A stretch of 64,000 bases of DNA from Actinoplanes sp. TFC3 (GTDB taxonomy: Bacteria > Actinomycetota > Actinomycetes > Mycobacteriales > Micromonosporaceae), in assembly GCF_001553785.1 (NCBI RefSeq), contig NZ_LOJP01000001.1:30985-94984 (forward strand), in the 5' to 3' direction. Each line of letters begins with the position of its first letter. The stretch's first letter is position 1. Made by a program: the position numbers and the translations under genes. This document shows, one piece after another, positions 46,912 through 56,332 of this stretch. The notes below the pieces were generated by a model. The model was not told the origin of the DNA, did no database searches, and saw only the letters and a program-made list of their open reading frames with translations.

Positions 46912-47574
46912 TCAGGCGGCCAGGGTGCGGTCGGCGGGCTCGTCGGGCAGCGGGGTCCAGCTTTCGCTGGCCCGGGGAGCCGAGGCCTGCTGTACCCGGC
47001 CGATCGGGGCCAGCACGGCGAGGTTGAGCCGGCTGTGCCGGACGGCGTGCCGGATGACCAGGGCAAGAATCACAACACCGGCGACCGTGATCCCGATGCC
47101 GGTGACGTTGCTGTCAGGCAGTTCGATCAAGCCCGCGGCAACAGGTACGCCGACCAGCGCGGCCAATCCGGTGACTTGAACCGGCACGGCGACCCACGGG
47201 TGCGCGGCGGCGGCTCGCAGCACCGGCGGCACGGGGGTGAGCGGCGCTGCGGCAAACGTACCTGCGCCTCGGCGAATCTGGGTCAGCCGGCGGGCGGTCA
47301 TGGCGAGCACGATCATGGCCGGGATGGCCGGCAGCAGCGCGGCGGCCGGTGCGGCGTTGTCACCGGGGATCAAAGCGGTCACGACCGGTACGGCCAGGAA
47401 CACCGCGATGCCGGTGCCGACCAGGGTGGACAGTCGACGGGCGCGTCGCCTCAGCTCACGGGCCGTGCGGGCATCCGGGAGCGCGTCGGCGAGCAGCCCG
47501 GCGGCCAGCCAGACCGCGGCGAGGGCGCCGATGAGGAGGAGGTCCGTCGTGGTGTTCACATCGACAGCCTTCAC
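46912..47574 (-). CDS. Multi-pass membrane protein of unknown function
   Basis: The 220-residue product has about five hydrophobic segments (LLLIGALAAVWLAAGLLADA, LVGTGIAVFLAVPVVTALI, AALLPAIPAMIVLAMTARRL, VPVQVTGLAALVGVPVAAGL, ITVAGVVILALVIRHAV). No motif identifies it. Start GTG at 47574 or an internal GTG 15 bases on. Confidence 0.65.
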   Translation of the reverse strand: MKAVDVNTTTDLLLIGALAAVWLAAGLLADALPDARTARELRRRARRLSTLVGTGIAVFLAVPVVTALIPGDNAAPAAALLPAIPAMIVLAMTARRLTQIRRGAGTFAAAPLTPVPPVLRAAAAHPWVAVPVQVTGLAALVGVPVAAGLIELPDSNVTGIGITVAGVVILALVIRHAVRHSRLNLAVLAPIGRVQQASAPRASESWTPLPDEPADRTLAA

Positions 47575-47822
47575 CAGTAGCGCAAGTCACAAAACCGGGA
47601 TAACACCGGATCGGCAACCCGTAGGGGTCGCAATCTGACCTGCTGTAACGCGGTCATCACGGTGAGCGCTCAGCCCAACGGGCGAAGTGGACAATGGCCT
47701 CTGTTGCGGCAGTGACGAGTGTCCTAGTGTCGGGTCGTAGACGGGCTCGACCTGGGGAGGTCGGCCGGGATCCCTGGGTGTTTCCGGGGTCCCGGCACTC
47801 CGTTGCCGCCCGCTTGAGCCGT

Positions 47823-48629
47823 TCAGACCGCGAAGGTGGAAACTTCCGCGGTGGAGGGCGCCGGCGGCCGAGCCTTCCAAAGGCCGCTCTTCTGCAGCGC
47901 CAGTCGCGTCAGGTAAGCCGGGTTGAGCAGCACGTAGCGCTTCCAGAGCCGCTTGGGTTCCAGCCCGAGGCGCCACAGCCACTCGAGGGCGTACTTCTGC
48001 ATCCATGGCGGCGGGTTCTTCAACAGACCGGCGTGATAATCGAAGGCCGCGCCAACTGCTAAAAGCGGCATATCCAGGAGCGGGCGCATCGCGTACGTCC
48101 AAATCTCCTGCCGCGGACAGCCGAGCCCCACCAGCACGATGCGCGCACCGGAGGACTTGATCCGGTCGGCGATCTCGATGTTCTCGCCGGGCTGGTTGGT
48201 GCGGAACTTGGAGGCCTCGACGCCGGCCAGCTTGAGAGCCGGGAACATCCGCTCCAGCGCCGGGACGAGCTTGTCCAGCGTGGGCTGCGTGGAGCCGTAC
48301 AGGTAGACCGGAAGGCCCTCGGCCGCGGCCTGGCGCAGAACCCGCAGGGTGAGCTCGGGGCCGTAGACGCGGTCGCTGAGTCCGGCGTGGTGCAGCAGGT
48401 TGAGGGCACCGCGCACCGGCTGGCCGTCCGGCGTCACCAGGTCGAACGAGTTGAGCCGGGCATTGTGGGCCTTGTCCTGCACCCCGGTCATAACCCCGTG
48501 CACGGCAAGAGCAGTCACCGCGTACGGCCGGCGCTCCCGAGCCGCTTGGATGATCTTCGCCGTGGCCGCTTCGTAGTCAACGGCGTCGACCAGCACCCCG
48601 AGGACGTTCGTCTTCCCCCGGTCGATCAT
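47823..48629 (-). CDS. WecG/TagA/CpsF-family glycosyltransferase
   Basis: The 268-residue enzyme has the family pattern [80 protein letters not shown] and [20 protein letters not shown] followed by [17 protein letters not shown]. These enzymes transfer GlcNAc/ManNAc-type sugars to lipid-linked acceptors in surface polymer synthesis. The ATG overlaps the epimerase stop, so the two are coupled. Confidence 0.9.
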   Translation of the reverse strand: MIDRGKTNVLGVLVDAVDYEAATAKIIQAARERRPYAVTALAVHGVMTGVQDKAHNARLNSFDLVTPDGQPVRGALNLLHHAGLSDRVYGPELTLRVLRQAAAEGLPVYLYGSTQPTLDKLVPALERMFPALKLAGVEASKFRTNQPGENIEIADRIKSSGARIVLVGLGCPRQEIWTYAMRPLLDMPLLAVGAAFDYHAGLLKNPPPWMQKYALEWLWRLGLEPKRLWKRYVLLNPAYLTRLALQKSGLWKARPPAPSTAEVSTFAV

Positions 48630-49699
48630 GCCGACGGCACCCACTTGCCCACGTTCGCGTCGTGGATCTCCTGCAGGATCATCGGCACGTCGTAGACCTG
48701 CTTCCACTGCGGGTAGTCAGCCTGGAACGCGGCCATCGACCCGATCCACCACTGGTGATCGCCGATCCGGTTGTCCTCGACGTACTCGGTGACCATCTCG
48801 GTGCCGCTGATCTTCTCGGCGCTCGCGAAGGCCTCAAGGTTGGAGCAGTTGGAGTGCCGGCCGCCGCCCAGGTTGTACACCTTGGCCGAACCCGGGTCGC
48901 GGAAGAACGCCTCGAACGCGCTGAGCACGTCGTGACTGTGGATGGCGTCGCGGACCTGCTTACCCTTGTAGCCGAAGATCCGGTACGTCCGGCGCTCCAT
49001 GTTGGCGCGCATCACGTACCCCAAGAAGCCGTGCAGCTCGGTCGCGGAATGCGCCGGACCGGTCAGCGTGCCGCCCCGGAAGATCGCGGTCTTCATCCCG
49101 AAGTAGCGCCCATATTCCTGCGCCATGACGTCAGCGGCAACCTTGGACGCCCCGAACACCGAGTGCAAGCAGTGGTCGATCGACATGTCCTCGGTGATGC
49201 CCTCGTAGTACGGGTGCGCGGCGTCGAGCTCCCAGCGCGTCTCCTGCTCAACCAGCGGAAGCCGGTTCGGCGTGTCGCCGTACACCTTGTTGGTGGAGCA
49301 GTGAATGAAAGGCGCGTCGATGCAGTGCTCGCGCGTGTTCTGCAGCATCGTCAGCGTGCCACCGGCGTTCACGTCAAAATCGGTGAACGGATCGCGAACC
49401 GCCCAGTCATGTGAGGGCTGAGCAGCCGTGTGAATCACCACAGCGATGTCCGACCCGTACCGCTTGAAGATCTTGCCAACGGCGTCCCGGTCCCGGATAT
49501 CTACCCCATGGTGCTCATACGCGGCCCCGAGCTCCCCGCTCAGCCGCTGCACGTTCCACGCGGTGGAAGCCTCGGCCCCGAAGAACTCCTGCCGCATGTC
49601 GTTGTCGATCCCAACAACATCAAGGCCAAGTCCCGCGAAGTGCCGGACAGCCTCCGACCCGATGAGACCACCTGATCCGGTTACCAAAGCAACGGCCAC
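48626..49699 (-). CDS. NAD-dependent sugar epimerase/dehydratase
   Basis: The 357-residue SDR protein has the extended-SDR cofactor motif [13 protein letters not shown] at its N-terminus, and the catalytic Ser/Thr region [12 protein letters not shown] with later [10 protein letters not shown]. Sequence is reminiscent of CDP-paratose/tyvelose-type epimerases ([20 protein letters not shown]). The GTG at 49699 ([11 protein letters not shown]) has GGAG about 9 bp upstream; the frame upstream is not SDR-like. With the glycosyltransferase it probably makes and transfers a surface sugar. Confidence 0.9.
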   Translation of the reverse strand: MAVALVTGSGGLIGSEAVRHFAGLGLDVVGIDNDMRQEFFGAEASTAWNVQRLSGELGAAYEHHGVDIRDRDAVGKIFKRYGSDIAVVIHTAAQPSHDWAVRDPFTDFDVNAGGTLTMLQNTREHCIDAPFIHCSTNKVYGDTPNRLPLVEQETRWELDAAHPYYEGITEDMSIDHCLHSVFGASKVAADVMAQEYGRYFGMKTAIFRGGTLTGPAHSATELHGFLGYVMRANMERRTYRIFGYKGKQVRDAIHSHDVLSAFEAFFRDPGSAKVYNLGGGRHSNCSNLEAFASAEKISGTEMVTEYVEDNRIGDHQWWIGSMAAFQADYPQWKQVYDVPMILQEIHDANVGKWVPSA

Positions 49700-50272
49700 G
49701 AGGAAATCTCCAAGGTCTCGGCTGCAAAACAGACGCGAGCATAACGCCCCAACCCCACCCTCCAACCCGCAGCCCAAACCCCGAATTCCTCCACCCAGGT
49801 GACCCACCTACCCAGCTCCCCAGCTCTTTCCTCGCCCCGGCCCGCCGCCCACCGGACCTGCTGGCGAGGTGGCTGCAGAGGGGGATGCGCGCCGCCGTGG
49901 GCGCAGGTCGACGTCCTCAGCCGCGAGGCCGAGGGTCTTGCAGGCAGCGAAGGCGTTGTGCGCGGCGGTACGCGTGCCCGGTGGCTGAAGCGCCGGGCAT
50001 GCCGATCTGGATGGGCCGGGCCGATGGCGGCAGCCGTGCCCGTGACGGTCTGGTTGGGGGGTGGCGCTCGCGTGCCCGGCAGAGCGCTCTACGCAGGCGC
50101 CTGGCCTGAACGGACACAGATCAGCCAACCCAAAAACCACGACCAAGAGCAAAACCGCCCCCGATGCGCCCAAACACCCCGCACCAACCCGTTCGCCGGA
50201 CCGAAGTGATCAGCGCAACAACCAAACCCCCGCACCCCGATGCGAGCGCCCCGCTATCGCACCGTGGGGCCT
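49700..50272. other. Non-coding stretch
   Basis: Overlapping frames here are Arg/Pro/Ala low-complexity without motifs. I see no gene. Confidence 0.45.
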
Positions 50273-50349
50273 CCGGGGGCTCGGCCCCCGGTAGCAGACA
50301 TGACGAGGGGCCCTCCAGTCCGCGCGTTTTGCGGACAGAGAGCCCCTCG
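50273..50349. terminator. Two hairpins downstream of tRNA-Leu
   Basis: CCGGGGG/CCCCCGG (50273–50279 with 50285–50291), and a nested structure 50304–50349 with outer arms CGAGGGGC/GCCCCTCG and inner GTCCGC/GCGGAC around GCGTTTT. They follow the tRNA on its strand and probably terminate it. Confidence 0.7.
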
Positions 50350-50358
50350 GGTAACTCG

Positions 50359-50441
50359 TGGGGATGGGGGGAGTTGAACCCCCACGTCCTTTCGGACACA
50401 CGGACCTGAACCGTGCGCGTCTGCCATTCCGCCACATCCCC
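50359..50441 (-). tRNA. tRNA-Leu (CAG anticodon)
   Basis: On the minus strand acceptor GGGGATG pairs with CATCCCC. The anticodon loop TTCAGGT gives CAG. A long variable arm (TGTCCGAAAGGACG) marks a class II tRNA and the T-arm contains GGTTCAACTCC. CCA is not encoded. Confidence 0.96.
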
Positions 50442-50636
50442 GTGGCACTGCGTTAGCCGGAACAGACTACGCTGTCCCTCGTTACATCGCGAGCAGGTGT
50501 TTCCCCGCGACGCCGAGAAGACTAGCACGGCGTCGGGGGGCGTTATACGAGGGTCAGGAGCTACCGGCCGCTCGTCGCTGAGATGCGCAAGCGGCGGCCG
50601 GATACCATCATGTCCTCGGAACCCGAGGAGGAGCCG

Positions 50637-51395
50637 GTGAGCGTGCTGCAGCGCTTTGAGAAGCGATTGGAAGGCCTTGTCGAGGGGGCCTTCGCCAAGG
50701 TGTTCAAGGGTGTCGTGCACCCGGTGGAGATTCTGAATGCCATGCAGCGGGAGGCCGAGGCACACAAGGCTATCCTCGCCGGTGGCCGGACTCTCGTGCC
50801 GAACCGCTACGTCATCGATCTCTCGCCTTATGACCACAGCAGGCTGGCGCCGTATGCCGCTGCACTGGCCCAGGAGCTGGCCCAGTCGCAGGCGGAGTTC
50901 ATCGGTGAGCAGGCCTGGACGGTCTACGGCGACGTGATCGTTGAGATCGAGCGGGGCGACGGGCTGGACACGGGGATGTTCCGGGTCACGGCGGAGGTGT
51001 ACACCGGTGGCGAGGTCGCTCCGGTGCAGCAGCCTGCCTATGACGCGCAGCCCGCGTATTCGCCCTATGACCAGCAGGGTGGTGGCGGCTATCAGCAGCA
51101 TGGGCACAACGGGCGCAGCGTCGGCCTGGTGTCCGGCGATGGGCGCACCTACCCGCTGCAGATGGGCTCGACGGTGATCGGCCGCGGGGACCAGGCAAAT
51201 CTGCGCCTGCCCGATGTCGGCATCTCGCGTCGCCATGCGCGGCTGGACTATGACGGCAGCCAGGTCGTGCTGACGGATCTTGGTTCGACGAACGGCACCA
51301 TGGTCAATGGCCAGCGGGTGTCGGCCGTGGCGCTCAACCCGGGCGACATGATCCAGCTGGGCACGACCACACTGACGTTCCGAGTGGACGGCTAG
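50637..51395 (+). CDS. fhaA: FhaA: DUF3662 and FHA-domain protein
   Basis: The 252-residue protein has the DUF3662 domain (LQRFEKRLEGLVEGAFAKVF, HPVEILNAMQREAE), a Gln/Tyr/Gly-rich linker, and a C-terminal FHA domain with VIGRGDQANLRLPDVGISRR and LTDLGSTNGTMVNGQRV. FHA domains bind phosphothreonine; in mycobacteria FhaA links PknB to cell-wall synthesis (MurJ/MviN). The GTG at 50637 has GGAGGAG nearby upstream; longer frames are less likely. First gene of the seven-gene block. Confidence 0.93.
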   Translation: MSVLQRFEKRLEGLVEGAFAKVFKGVVHPVEILNAMQREAEAHKAILAGGRTLVPNRYVIDLSPYDHSRLAPYAAALAQELAQSQAEFIGEQAWTVYGDVIVEIERGDGLDTGMFRVTAEVYTGGEVAPVQQPAYDAQPAYSPYDQQGGGGYQQHGHNGRSVGLVSGDGRTYPLQMGSTVIGRGDQANLRLPDVGISRRHARLDYDGSQVVLTDLGSTNGTMVNGQRVSAVALNPGDMIQLGTTTLTFRVDG

Positions 51396-51400
51396 CGACC

Positions 51401-51886
51401 TTGCCCGAATTCGTCCTCACCGTCGCGCGCTTCGGCTTCCTCATCCTGCTGTGGATCTTTGTATTCACCGTGGTGGGGGTGATCCGCAAGGATCTCTTCG
51501 CCGGTGTCCGGTCCAAGAGCATCGTGGCCACGCCCCGGGGGGTGGGTGGCGGCATGGCGCCTGCGGACCGGCCGGCGAAGGCGAAGCGTGGGAAGGCGGC
51601 CCGGCAACTGGTCGTCACGGCGGGTCAACTCGCCGGCACCCGGATCACTCTTGGTGAGGCGCAGATCACGATAGGGCGTGCCGAGGATTCCACCTTGGTG
51701 ATCACGGACGACTTCGCGTCGGCCCGCCATGCCCGGTTGGTCCCGCGGGACGGTCAGTGGTTCGTCGAGGATCTCGGCTCGACGAACGGCACCTACCTCG
51801 ATCGCGGTAAGGTCTCCGGACCTACTCCCGTCCCCCTTGGCGTGCCGATCCGGATCGGCCGCACTTCCCTCGAGTTACGGCCATGA
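51401..51886 (+). CDS. fhaB: FhaB: membrane-anchored FHA-domain protein
   Basis: The 161-residue protein has one N-terminal membrane helix (FGFLILLWIFVFTVVGVIRK) and a cytoplasmic FHA domain (ITIGRAEDSTLVITDDFASA, VEDLGSTNGTYLDRGKV). Start is TTG at 51401, 5 bp after fhaA. It overlaps pstP by 4 bp. It is the FipA partner-type small FHA protein of the division block. Confidence 0.93.
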   Translation: MPEFVLTVARFGFLILLWIFVFTVVGVIRKDLFAGVRSKSIVATPRGVGGGMAPADRPAKAKRGKAARQLVVTAGQLAGTRITLGEAQITIGRAEDSTLVITDDFASARHARLVPRDGQWFVEDLGSTNGTYLDRGKVSGPTPVPLGVPIRIGRTSLELRP

Positions 51887-53301
51887 CCCTGACCCTGCGC
51901 TATGCCGCCCAGAGTGACCGCGGTCTGATCCGAGACGGAAACCAGGATTCCGTCTACGCCGGACCGCGGCTGCTTGCCGTCGCCGATGGCATGGGCGGCA
52001 TGGCCGCCGGTGACGTCGCCAGCAACATCGTCATCGCGGCCATGGCCCCGCTGGACGAGGACGTTCCCGGCGATGCGCTGGTCGACGCCCTGCGCCACGC
52101 GGTGGGCACGGCCAACCAGACGCTGCGGGACACCGTGGATGCCAACCCGGCACTGGAGGGCATGGGCACGACGCTGACCGCCGTGCTGTTCTCCGGCAGC
52201 AAGATCGGCATGGTGCACATCGGCGACTCGCGCGCGTACATGCTGCGTCAGGGCGAGTTCGCACAGATCACCAAGGACGACACGTACGTCCAGATGCTGG
52301 TCGACGAGGGCCGGATCAGCCCCGAGGAAGCCAGCAGCCACCCGCAGCGCTCCTTGCTGACCCGGGCGCTGGATGGCCGGGACATCGATCCCGAATACTC
52401 GGTGCGCCAGGTGCTCAAGGGCGACCGCTACCTGATCTGCAGCGATGGCCTGTCCGGTGTGGTCAGCGCCGAAACCATCGGCGAGTCGATGCGCGACATC
52501 CCGGATCCGCAGGTGTGCGTGGAGCGGCTGGTTCAGCTGGCCCTGCGCGGCGGCGGGCCGGACAACATCACAGTGGTGGTCGCCGACGCGACCGACGCGG
52601 ACATCGTCGAGCAGGCGCCCATCGTGGGCGGCGCTGCGGCCCGGGATCGGGGCAACTCGACAGTGGCCGACAGCTCCAGCGCCGCAGCCCGGGCGGCTGC
52701 CCTGCAAGCACCGCCGCGCCCGGCGCAGCCCGAGGGGGCAGCGTACGAGCGCGAGGAGCCGGAGCCGCGGCCCAAGCGACACCCGGTCCGGACCAGCCTG
52801 CTTGTCCTGTTGCTGCTCGCCGTGCTCGGCGGCGGCTTGTGGGGTGGCTGGCGCTACACCCAGGACCAGTATTACGTCGGCGCCACCGAGCAGGGCCAGC
52901 TGGCGATCTTCCAGGGCGTACCGGGGCAGATTGCCGGGCTTGACCTTTCCAGCGTCAACCAGACAAGTACGGCCCGCCTCGACGACCTCACCTCGGTCGC
53001 CCAGGACCGGGTCAAGCAGGGCATCCACGCTGACAGCAAGTCCGACGCCCAGGCGCGGCTACTCGAGCTGACCAGCGAGGAAGCGTCCAACCCGAACCTC
53101 AAGCCGCTGTGCGCGCCGAGTTCCCCGGTGGGAGTGCTGCCGTCCGCCGGGACACCCGCGCCCTCCGCGGTAGGGTCCGCGCCGACCAGCAGGTCGTCGG
53201 TGCCCGCCTCGACGCCCGCCATCACGCCGGACGCTCAGCCTTCGTCGGTTACCAACCCGCCGGTCACCAACGACCCGGTCGGGTGCCGGCCCGTCGACTG
53301 A
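51883..53301 (+). CDS. pstP: PP2C-type Ser/Thr protein phosphatase PstP
   Basis: The 472-residue protein has the PPM catalytic motifs RDGNQDSV, AVADGMGGMAAGD, HIGDSRAYM, CSDGLSG and GGPDNITVVVAD in the first 240 residues, a membrane helix (SLLVLLLLAVLGGGLWGGW near 306–325) and an extracellular tail. It reverses phosphorylation by PknA/PknB. ATG at 51883 overlaps fhaB. Confidence 0.95.
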   Translation: MTLTLRYAAQSDRGLIRDGNQDSVYAGPRLLAVADGMGGMAAGDVASNIVIAAMAPLDEDVPGDALVDALRHAVGTANQTLRDTVDANPALEGMGTTLTAVLFSGSKIGMVHIGDSRAYMLRQGEFAQITKDDTYVQMLVDEGRISPEEASSHPQRSLLTRALDGRDIDPEYSVRQVLKGDRYLICSDGLSGVVSAETIGESMRDIPDPQVCVERLVQLALRGGGPDNITVVVADATDADIVEQAPIVGGAAARDRGNSTVADSSSAAARAAALQAPPRPAQPEGAAYEREEPEPRPKRHPVRTSLLVLLLLAVLGGGLWGGWRYTQDQYYVGATEQGQLAIFQGVPGQIAGLDLSSVNQTSTARLDDLTSVAQDRVKQGIHADSKSDAQARLLELTSEEASNPNLKPLCAPSSPVGVLPSAGTPAPSAVGSAPTSRSSVPASTPAITPDAQPSSVTNPPVTNDPVGCRPVD

Positions 53302-53335
53302 GCGCCGCGCCCGACCGAAGTCTGGGGATTTTTTC

Positions 53336-54829
53336 TTGACCGCGCCCGCCATCCCGGCTCCCACACCCGCCTCCACGGGTGAGATGCCACGTGTCCCGGG
53401 AACGAGGACGGGTCGCAACGCGGAGCTTGGGCTGCTTGCCCTCGCCATGATCATCGTGGCGCTCTACGCCGCGACCGTGGAAGCCAACCAGTACGGCAAG
53501 ATCACCGCCTCGTTCTGGGTGCCGGCCGCGATACTCGGCGTGCTGTTCCTGGGGTTGCACCTGGTGGTTCGGTTCACTGCGCCGTACGCGGATCCGGTTC
53601 TGATCCCGGCCGTTGCCTTGATCAACGGTCTCGGGGTCGGCTTCCTGCGCCGGATCGACATCGCCCGGGCCATCACGAAGAAGCTGCCGGAGCCGGGCAT
53701 CTTCTCGGGCATCGGCGGCCGCCAGCTCGCCTGGACCCTGGGTGCGCTGATCCTGGCCGCGATCCTGCTGGTCGTGGTGCGAGACCACAAGGTCGTTTCC
53801 CGGTACGCCTACACGCTCGGCCTGGTCGGCATCGTCCTCGTGATGATCCCCGCGGTGCTGCCGGCCAGCCTGTCCGAGATCAACGGGGCCAAGCTGTGGA
53901 TCAAGCTGGGCGGCTTCTCGATCCAGCCCGGTGAGTTCGCCAAGCTGGCGCTGGTTTCGTTCTTCGCGTTCTACCTGGTCCGCAAGCGAGAAGTGCTGTC
54001 GCTGGCCAGCCGGCGCTTCCTCGGCATCGACTTCCCGCGCGGGCGCGACCTCGGCCCGGTCGTCACCGTCTGGCTGCTGTCGCTGCTGGTCCTGGTGTTC
54101 GAAAAGGACCTCGGCACGGCGCTGCTGTACTTCGGCTTGTTCGTGGTGACGCTCTACGTCGCCACCGAGCGCGCGAGCTGGCTGATCATCGGTCTGCTGA
54201 TGTTCTTCGGCGGCGTCTACCTGGCCTACGTCCTCGGCGCCTCCGTCGGTGGCCCGTTCGCCAACTTCTACGACCGCGCGTCGATCTGGCTGGATCCGTT
54301 CGCGCCGCAGTTCGTCAACGCGGAGGGCTACCAGTTGGTGCAGAGCCTGCTCGGGCTCGGCACCGGCGGCTTGTTCGGCACCGGGCCCGGTGCCGGATCG
54401 CCGGGGCTCGTGCCCGAGGTGCACAGCGACTTCATCTTCGCCGGCATGGGTGAGGAGATCGGCCTGTTCGGCCTGTCCGCCCTGCTGGTGGTGTATCTGC
54501 TCATCGTCGAGCGCGGTCTGCGGGCAGCGATTCTGGTGCGCGACTCGTTCGGCAAGCTGGTTGCCGGTGGCATGGCGTTCACCCTGGGGTTGCAGGTCTT
54601 CGTCATTCTGGGTGGCATCACGGGACTGATCCCGCTGACCGGTCAGACCACGCCGTTCCTGTCCGCGGGTGGTTCGTCGCTGATGGCCAACTGGTTGCTC
54701 GTGGCGATGCTGCTGCGGATCTCCGACGCCGCCCGCAGCCCCGCAGCGGGTGGACCGGCGGGACCGGCCGGACCCAAGCAACCCCCTGCTCAACTGCACG
54801 GCGCCATGACGGAGGTGATCAAGCCGTGA
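53336..54829 (+). CDS. rodA: RodA/FtsW-family peptidoglycan glycosyltransferase
   Basis: This SEDS protein of 497 residues has about ten to twelve membrane helices and SEDS motifs including KLWIKLGGFSIQPGEFAKLA, FEKDLGTALLYFGLF, EGYQLVQSLLGLGTGGLFGT, HSDFIFAGMGEEIGLFG and TGQTTPFLSAGGSSLMANWL. It polymerises lipid II with the partner PBP encoded next. Start is TTG at 53336, 34 bp after pstP; its stop overlaps pbpA. Confidence 0.94.
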   Translation: MTAPAIPAPTPASTGEMPRVPGTRTGRNAELGLLALAMIIVALYAATVEANQYGKITASFWVPAAILGVLFLGLHLVVRFTAPYADPVLIPAVALINGLGVGFLRRIDIARAITKKLPEPGIFSGIGGRQLAWTLGALILAAILLVVVRDHKVVSRYAYTLGLVGIVLVMIPAVLPASLSEINGAKLWIKLGGFSIQPGEFAKLALVSFFAFYLVRKREVLSLASRRFLGIDFPRGRDLGPVVTVWLLSLLVLVFEKDLGTALLYFGLFVVTLYVATERASWLIIGLLMFFGGVYLAYVLGASVGGPFANFYDRASIWLDPFAPQFVNAEGYQLVQSLLGLGTGGLFGTGPGAGSPGLVPEVHSDFIFAGMGEEIGLFGLSALLVVYLLIVERGLRAAILVRDSFGKLVAGGMAFTLGLQVFVILGGITGLIPLTGQTTPFLSAGGSSLMANWLLVAMLLRISDAARSPAAGGPAGPAGPKQPPAQLHGAMTEVIKP

Positions 54830-56331
54830 ACGCACCTCTGCGCAAGGCCGGTGTGGTCATCTTCGTGCTGTTCGGACTGCTCTTCGCCAACCTCAACTGG
54901 GTGCAGGCCTACAAGGCCGACGCGTACCGCACAAACGATCACAACGGGCGCGTCCGCGTGGCCGAGTACAAGATCCCGCGCGGGGTGATCGAGGTGGACG
55001 GTCAGGCGGTTGCCGAGAGCAAGGCGACCGATGACACGTACAAGTACCTGCGGACGTACCCCAAGAAGCAGGTCTATGCCCCGATCCTCGGCTACAAGGG
55101 CGTCAACCTGGCCGAGACGGGCATCGAGCGCAGCGAGAACGAGTTCCTGTCCGGGGCCAGTGACAAGCTGTTCGCCGACCGGGTGAGCGCGATGTTCACC
55201 GGCGATCAGAGCGGCGGCGGCAACGTCGTGTTGTCGATCAAGCCCAAGGCGCAGGAAACCGCCTGGAAGCAGATGACGAACAACGAGCGCGGCGTGGAGA
55301 AGGGTTCCGCTGTCGCGATCGATCCCCGCACCGGGGCGATCCAGGCCATGGTCTCCATGCCCAGCTACGACCCGAATCCGCTGGCCAGCCACGACACCGA
55401 GGCGGCCGCGGCGGCGTACAAGAAGCTCAACGAGGACAAGGGCAAACCGCTGCTGAACCGGGCCACGTCGGAGACCTATCCGCCCGGCTCGACGTTCAAG
55501 GTCATCGTCTCCGCGGCGGCGCTCAAGGCCGGCAAGACGCAGAGCAGCGAGATCCAGGCCGGCTCGGAATACGTCGCTCCCGGCTCGGGCGCGCCGATCC
55601 ACAACGCCGAGGCCGAGACGTGCCCGGGTTCACAGGTCACGCTCAAGGAGGCGCTGACCGAGAGTTGCAACACCGGCTTCGCCCGGCTCGGCGTCGAGCT
55701 TGGGGCCGACAAGATCAAGAAGGAAGCCCAGGACTGGGGCTTCGAGCAGGACGACCTGACCGTTGGTGACCTCAGCGACGGCGGTGGCCTGTCCGTGGCG
55801 GCCAGCCGCACCGGCGCGATCCAGAACCCGGACGGCACCACCGACCAGGCCGCCCTGGCCCAGTCGTCGATCGGTCAGAAGGACGTCCGGATGACCACGA
55901 TGCAGGGCGCCCTGATGGCGGCGACCGTGGCCAACGGCGGCAAGCAGATGCGTCCGTACCTGGTGCAGCAGCAGCTCAGCCCGGATCGCCGGCCGATCTA
56001 CAACGCCAACCCCAAGGAACTGCGCACGCCGATCAGCAGCGACGTGGCCACCGATCTCAAAGAGATGATGTTCAGCGTCGTCAAGAACGGCACCGGCCAG
56101 CGCGCGCAGATCGACGGCTACGAGGTGGGCGGCAAGACCGGAACCGCCCAGAACGCCGAGGGCGCCGACCCGCACGGCTGGTTCATCGGGTTCGCGTTCA
56201 ACGACAAAGGCGAGGCGGTTTCGGCCGTGTGCGTCATGCTGGAGAACGTGTCCGGCGGCCACGCGAGCGCCGAGGCTGCCCGCATCTCCGGGCTCATCAT
56301 GAAGGCCGCGGCCGGCGGGGGAGGGGACTGA
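54826..56331 (+). CDS. pbpA: Class B penicillin-binding protein PbpA
   Basis: The 501-residue transpeptidase has an N-terminal membrane anchor (GVVIFVLFGLLFANLNWVQ) and the three catalytic motifs: STFK in TYPPGSTFKVIVS (near residue 223), SCN in LTESCNTGFARL, and KTG in VGGKTGTAQNAEG. It cross-links peptidoglycan with the SEDS protein. GTG start overlaps the rodA stop by 4 bp. Confidence 0.95.
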   Translation: MNAPLRKAGVVIFVLFGLLFANLNWVQAYKADAYRTNDHNGRVRVAEYKIPRGVIEVDGQAVAESKATDDTYKYLRTYPKKQVYAPILGYKGVNLAETGIERSENEFLSGASDKLFADRVSAMFTGDQSGGGNVVLSIKPKAQETAWKQMTNNERGVEKGSAVAIDPRTGAIQAMVSMPSYDPNPLASHDTEAAAAAYKKLNEDKGKPLLNRATSETYPPGSTFKVIVSAAALKAGKTQSSEIQAGSEYVAPGSGAPIHNAEAETCPGSQVTLKEALTESCNTGFARLGVELGADKIKKEAQDWGFEQDDLTVGDLSDGGGLSVAASRTGAIQNPDGTTDQAALAQSSIGQKDVRMTTMQGALMAATVANGGKQMRPYLVQQQLSPDRRPIYNANPKELRTPISSDVATDLKEMMFSVVKNGTGQRAQIDGYEVGGKTGTAQNAEGADPHGWFIGFAFNDKGEAVSAVCVMLENVSGGHASAEAARISGLIMKAAAGGGGD

Positions 56332-56332
56332 C

